DNA from: an uncultured Paenibacillaceae bacterium
GTDB taxonomy: Bacteria > Bacillota > Bacilli > Aneurinibacillales > Aneurinibacillaceae
Reading direction: 5' to 3'
Assembly (NCBI GenBank): GCA_946478845.1
Contig: CAMLDI010000002.1
Span: forward strand, 124,001-188,000
Length of the DNA stretch: 64,000 nt
A program made the position numbers and the translations under genes. A model generated the notes under the pieces. The model did no database searches, was not told the origin of the DNA, and worked only from the letters and a program-made list of their open reading frames with translations. Below, in pieces: positions 63,643 to 64,000 of this stretch. The stretch's first letter is position 1. Each line of letters begins with the position of its first letter.

Positions 63643-64000
63643 ATGAAACTAAAAGATGTAATGACAAAGCAGGTAGTGAGTGTACGTCCCTTTCAAAGCA
63701 TTGGCGAAGCAGCGCAAATCATGAGTGAAAATGATGTAGGGGTTGTTCCTGTGGTGGAAAAAGGCCAGTGTATTGGCATTCTTACGGATCGGGATATTGC
63801 AATTAGAGCAGTAGCCAGAAACCTGGGACCCAGTACAGAAATAAGGGATATCATGACAAAAAATGTGGTGACTGCTGATTCCCATATGGATGTACAGGAT
63901 GCCGTTAACTTGATGGCAGAAAATCAAATTCGGCGAATTCCTGTGATGGATAATGAGCAATTAGGAGGAATTATTTCCTTAGGAGATGTGGCAATTTCTA
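63643..64000 (+). CDS. CBS-pair domain protein (partial, runs off the window)
   Basis: At least 119 residues with two CBS motifs: VKDVMTKQVVSV-like start (KLKDVMTKQVVSVRP), GVVPVVEKGQCIGILTDRDI, then DIMTKNVVTADSHMDV and IRRIPVMDNEQLGGIISLGDV. Such pairs bind adenosyl ligands. AGGAGG lies seven bases before ATG. No stop before the window end. Other domains may follow outside. Confidence 0.9.
   Translation, partial: MKLKDVMTKQVVSVRPFQSIGEAAQIMSENDVGVVPVVEKGQCIGILTDRDIAIRAVARNLGPSTEIRDIMTKNVVTADSHMDVQDAVNLMAENQIRRIPVMDNEQLGGIISLGDVAIS

Noticed and set aside
1..64000. CRISPR array or phage defence system
   Set aside because: No regularly spaced direct repeats were found and no cas, restriction-modification, toxin-antitoxin or retron genes were recognised; the DUF2493 protein alone is not enough.

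Overview
The window looks like chromosome from an endospore-forming, low-GC Firmicute of the order Bacillales. The cotJABC spore-coat operon, ClpE behind a CtsR-type operator, a SigI/RsgI pair, an SftA-type translocase, RecU, ComFA, DacF and strong AGGAGG ribosome sites (often with TTG or GTG starts) all point that way. I cannot name the genus.

0-24 kb. Two rRNA-modification enzymes (RsmF-like, RsuA-like) are followed by a divergent MocR regulator/EamA exporter pair and a PanE-like reductase. Next comes a CadC-CadA metal-resistance operon that continues, with overlapping frames, into a two-component system. On the minus strand lie an orphan SsuD monooxygenase and a drug-export-type operon (HlyD lipoprotein, ABC ATPase, ABC-2 permease, TetR). 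A phosphodiesterase-family gene, a 3-hydroxyisobutyrate dehydrogenase-like gene, an iron-regulated feoA-feoB-small Cys-rich protein operon, ilvD and three tRNA genes (Ser-GCT, Met-CAT, Ser-TGA) close this part.

24-36.6 kb. A complete carbon-phosphorus lyase operon follows immediately after tRNA-Ser: PHP phosphoesterase, hexapeptide acyltransferase, phnF, phnG, H, I, J, K, M, L, then the phnD-C-E-E transporter. PhnP and PhnN are absent; the PHP protein is the likely replacement. A PhoP-type box precedes the operon. A decayed copy of the 3' half of tRNA-Ser plus its terminator lies at about 36.55-36.64 kb, so the operon is bracketed by a tRNA-end repeat as expected of an integrated island.

36.6-43.6 kb. 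A SLOG-type protein, a DUF4405-type membrane cytochrome-like protein with two C-terminal CXXCH repeats, an unrecognised protein, sigI-rsgI-small exported protein (with a long inverted repeat in the sigI leader) and an SftA-like DNA translocase.

43.6-64 kb. An amidohydrolase behind a probable attenuator leader and beside a truncated transporter gene, a thioesterase, an M20 amidohydrolase, a comFA-type helicase with a small AbrB-like partner, a ThiF/MoeB-like enzyme, dacF, DUF309, an atypical IMP dehydrogenase, clpE, an adenosine-type deaminase, recU, a MetX-like hydrolase, cotJABC, a DUF4127 protein that appears to start at ATT, and the start of a CBS-pair protein that runs off the window. No CRISPR array, rRNA, transposase or integrase was recognised.
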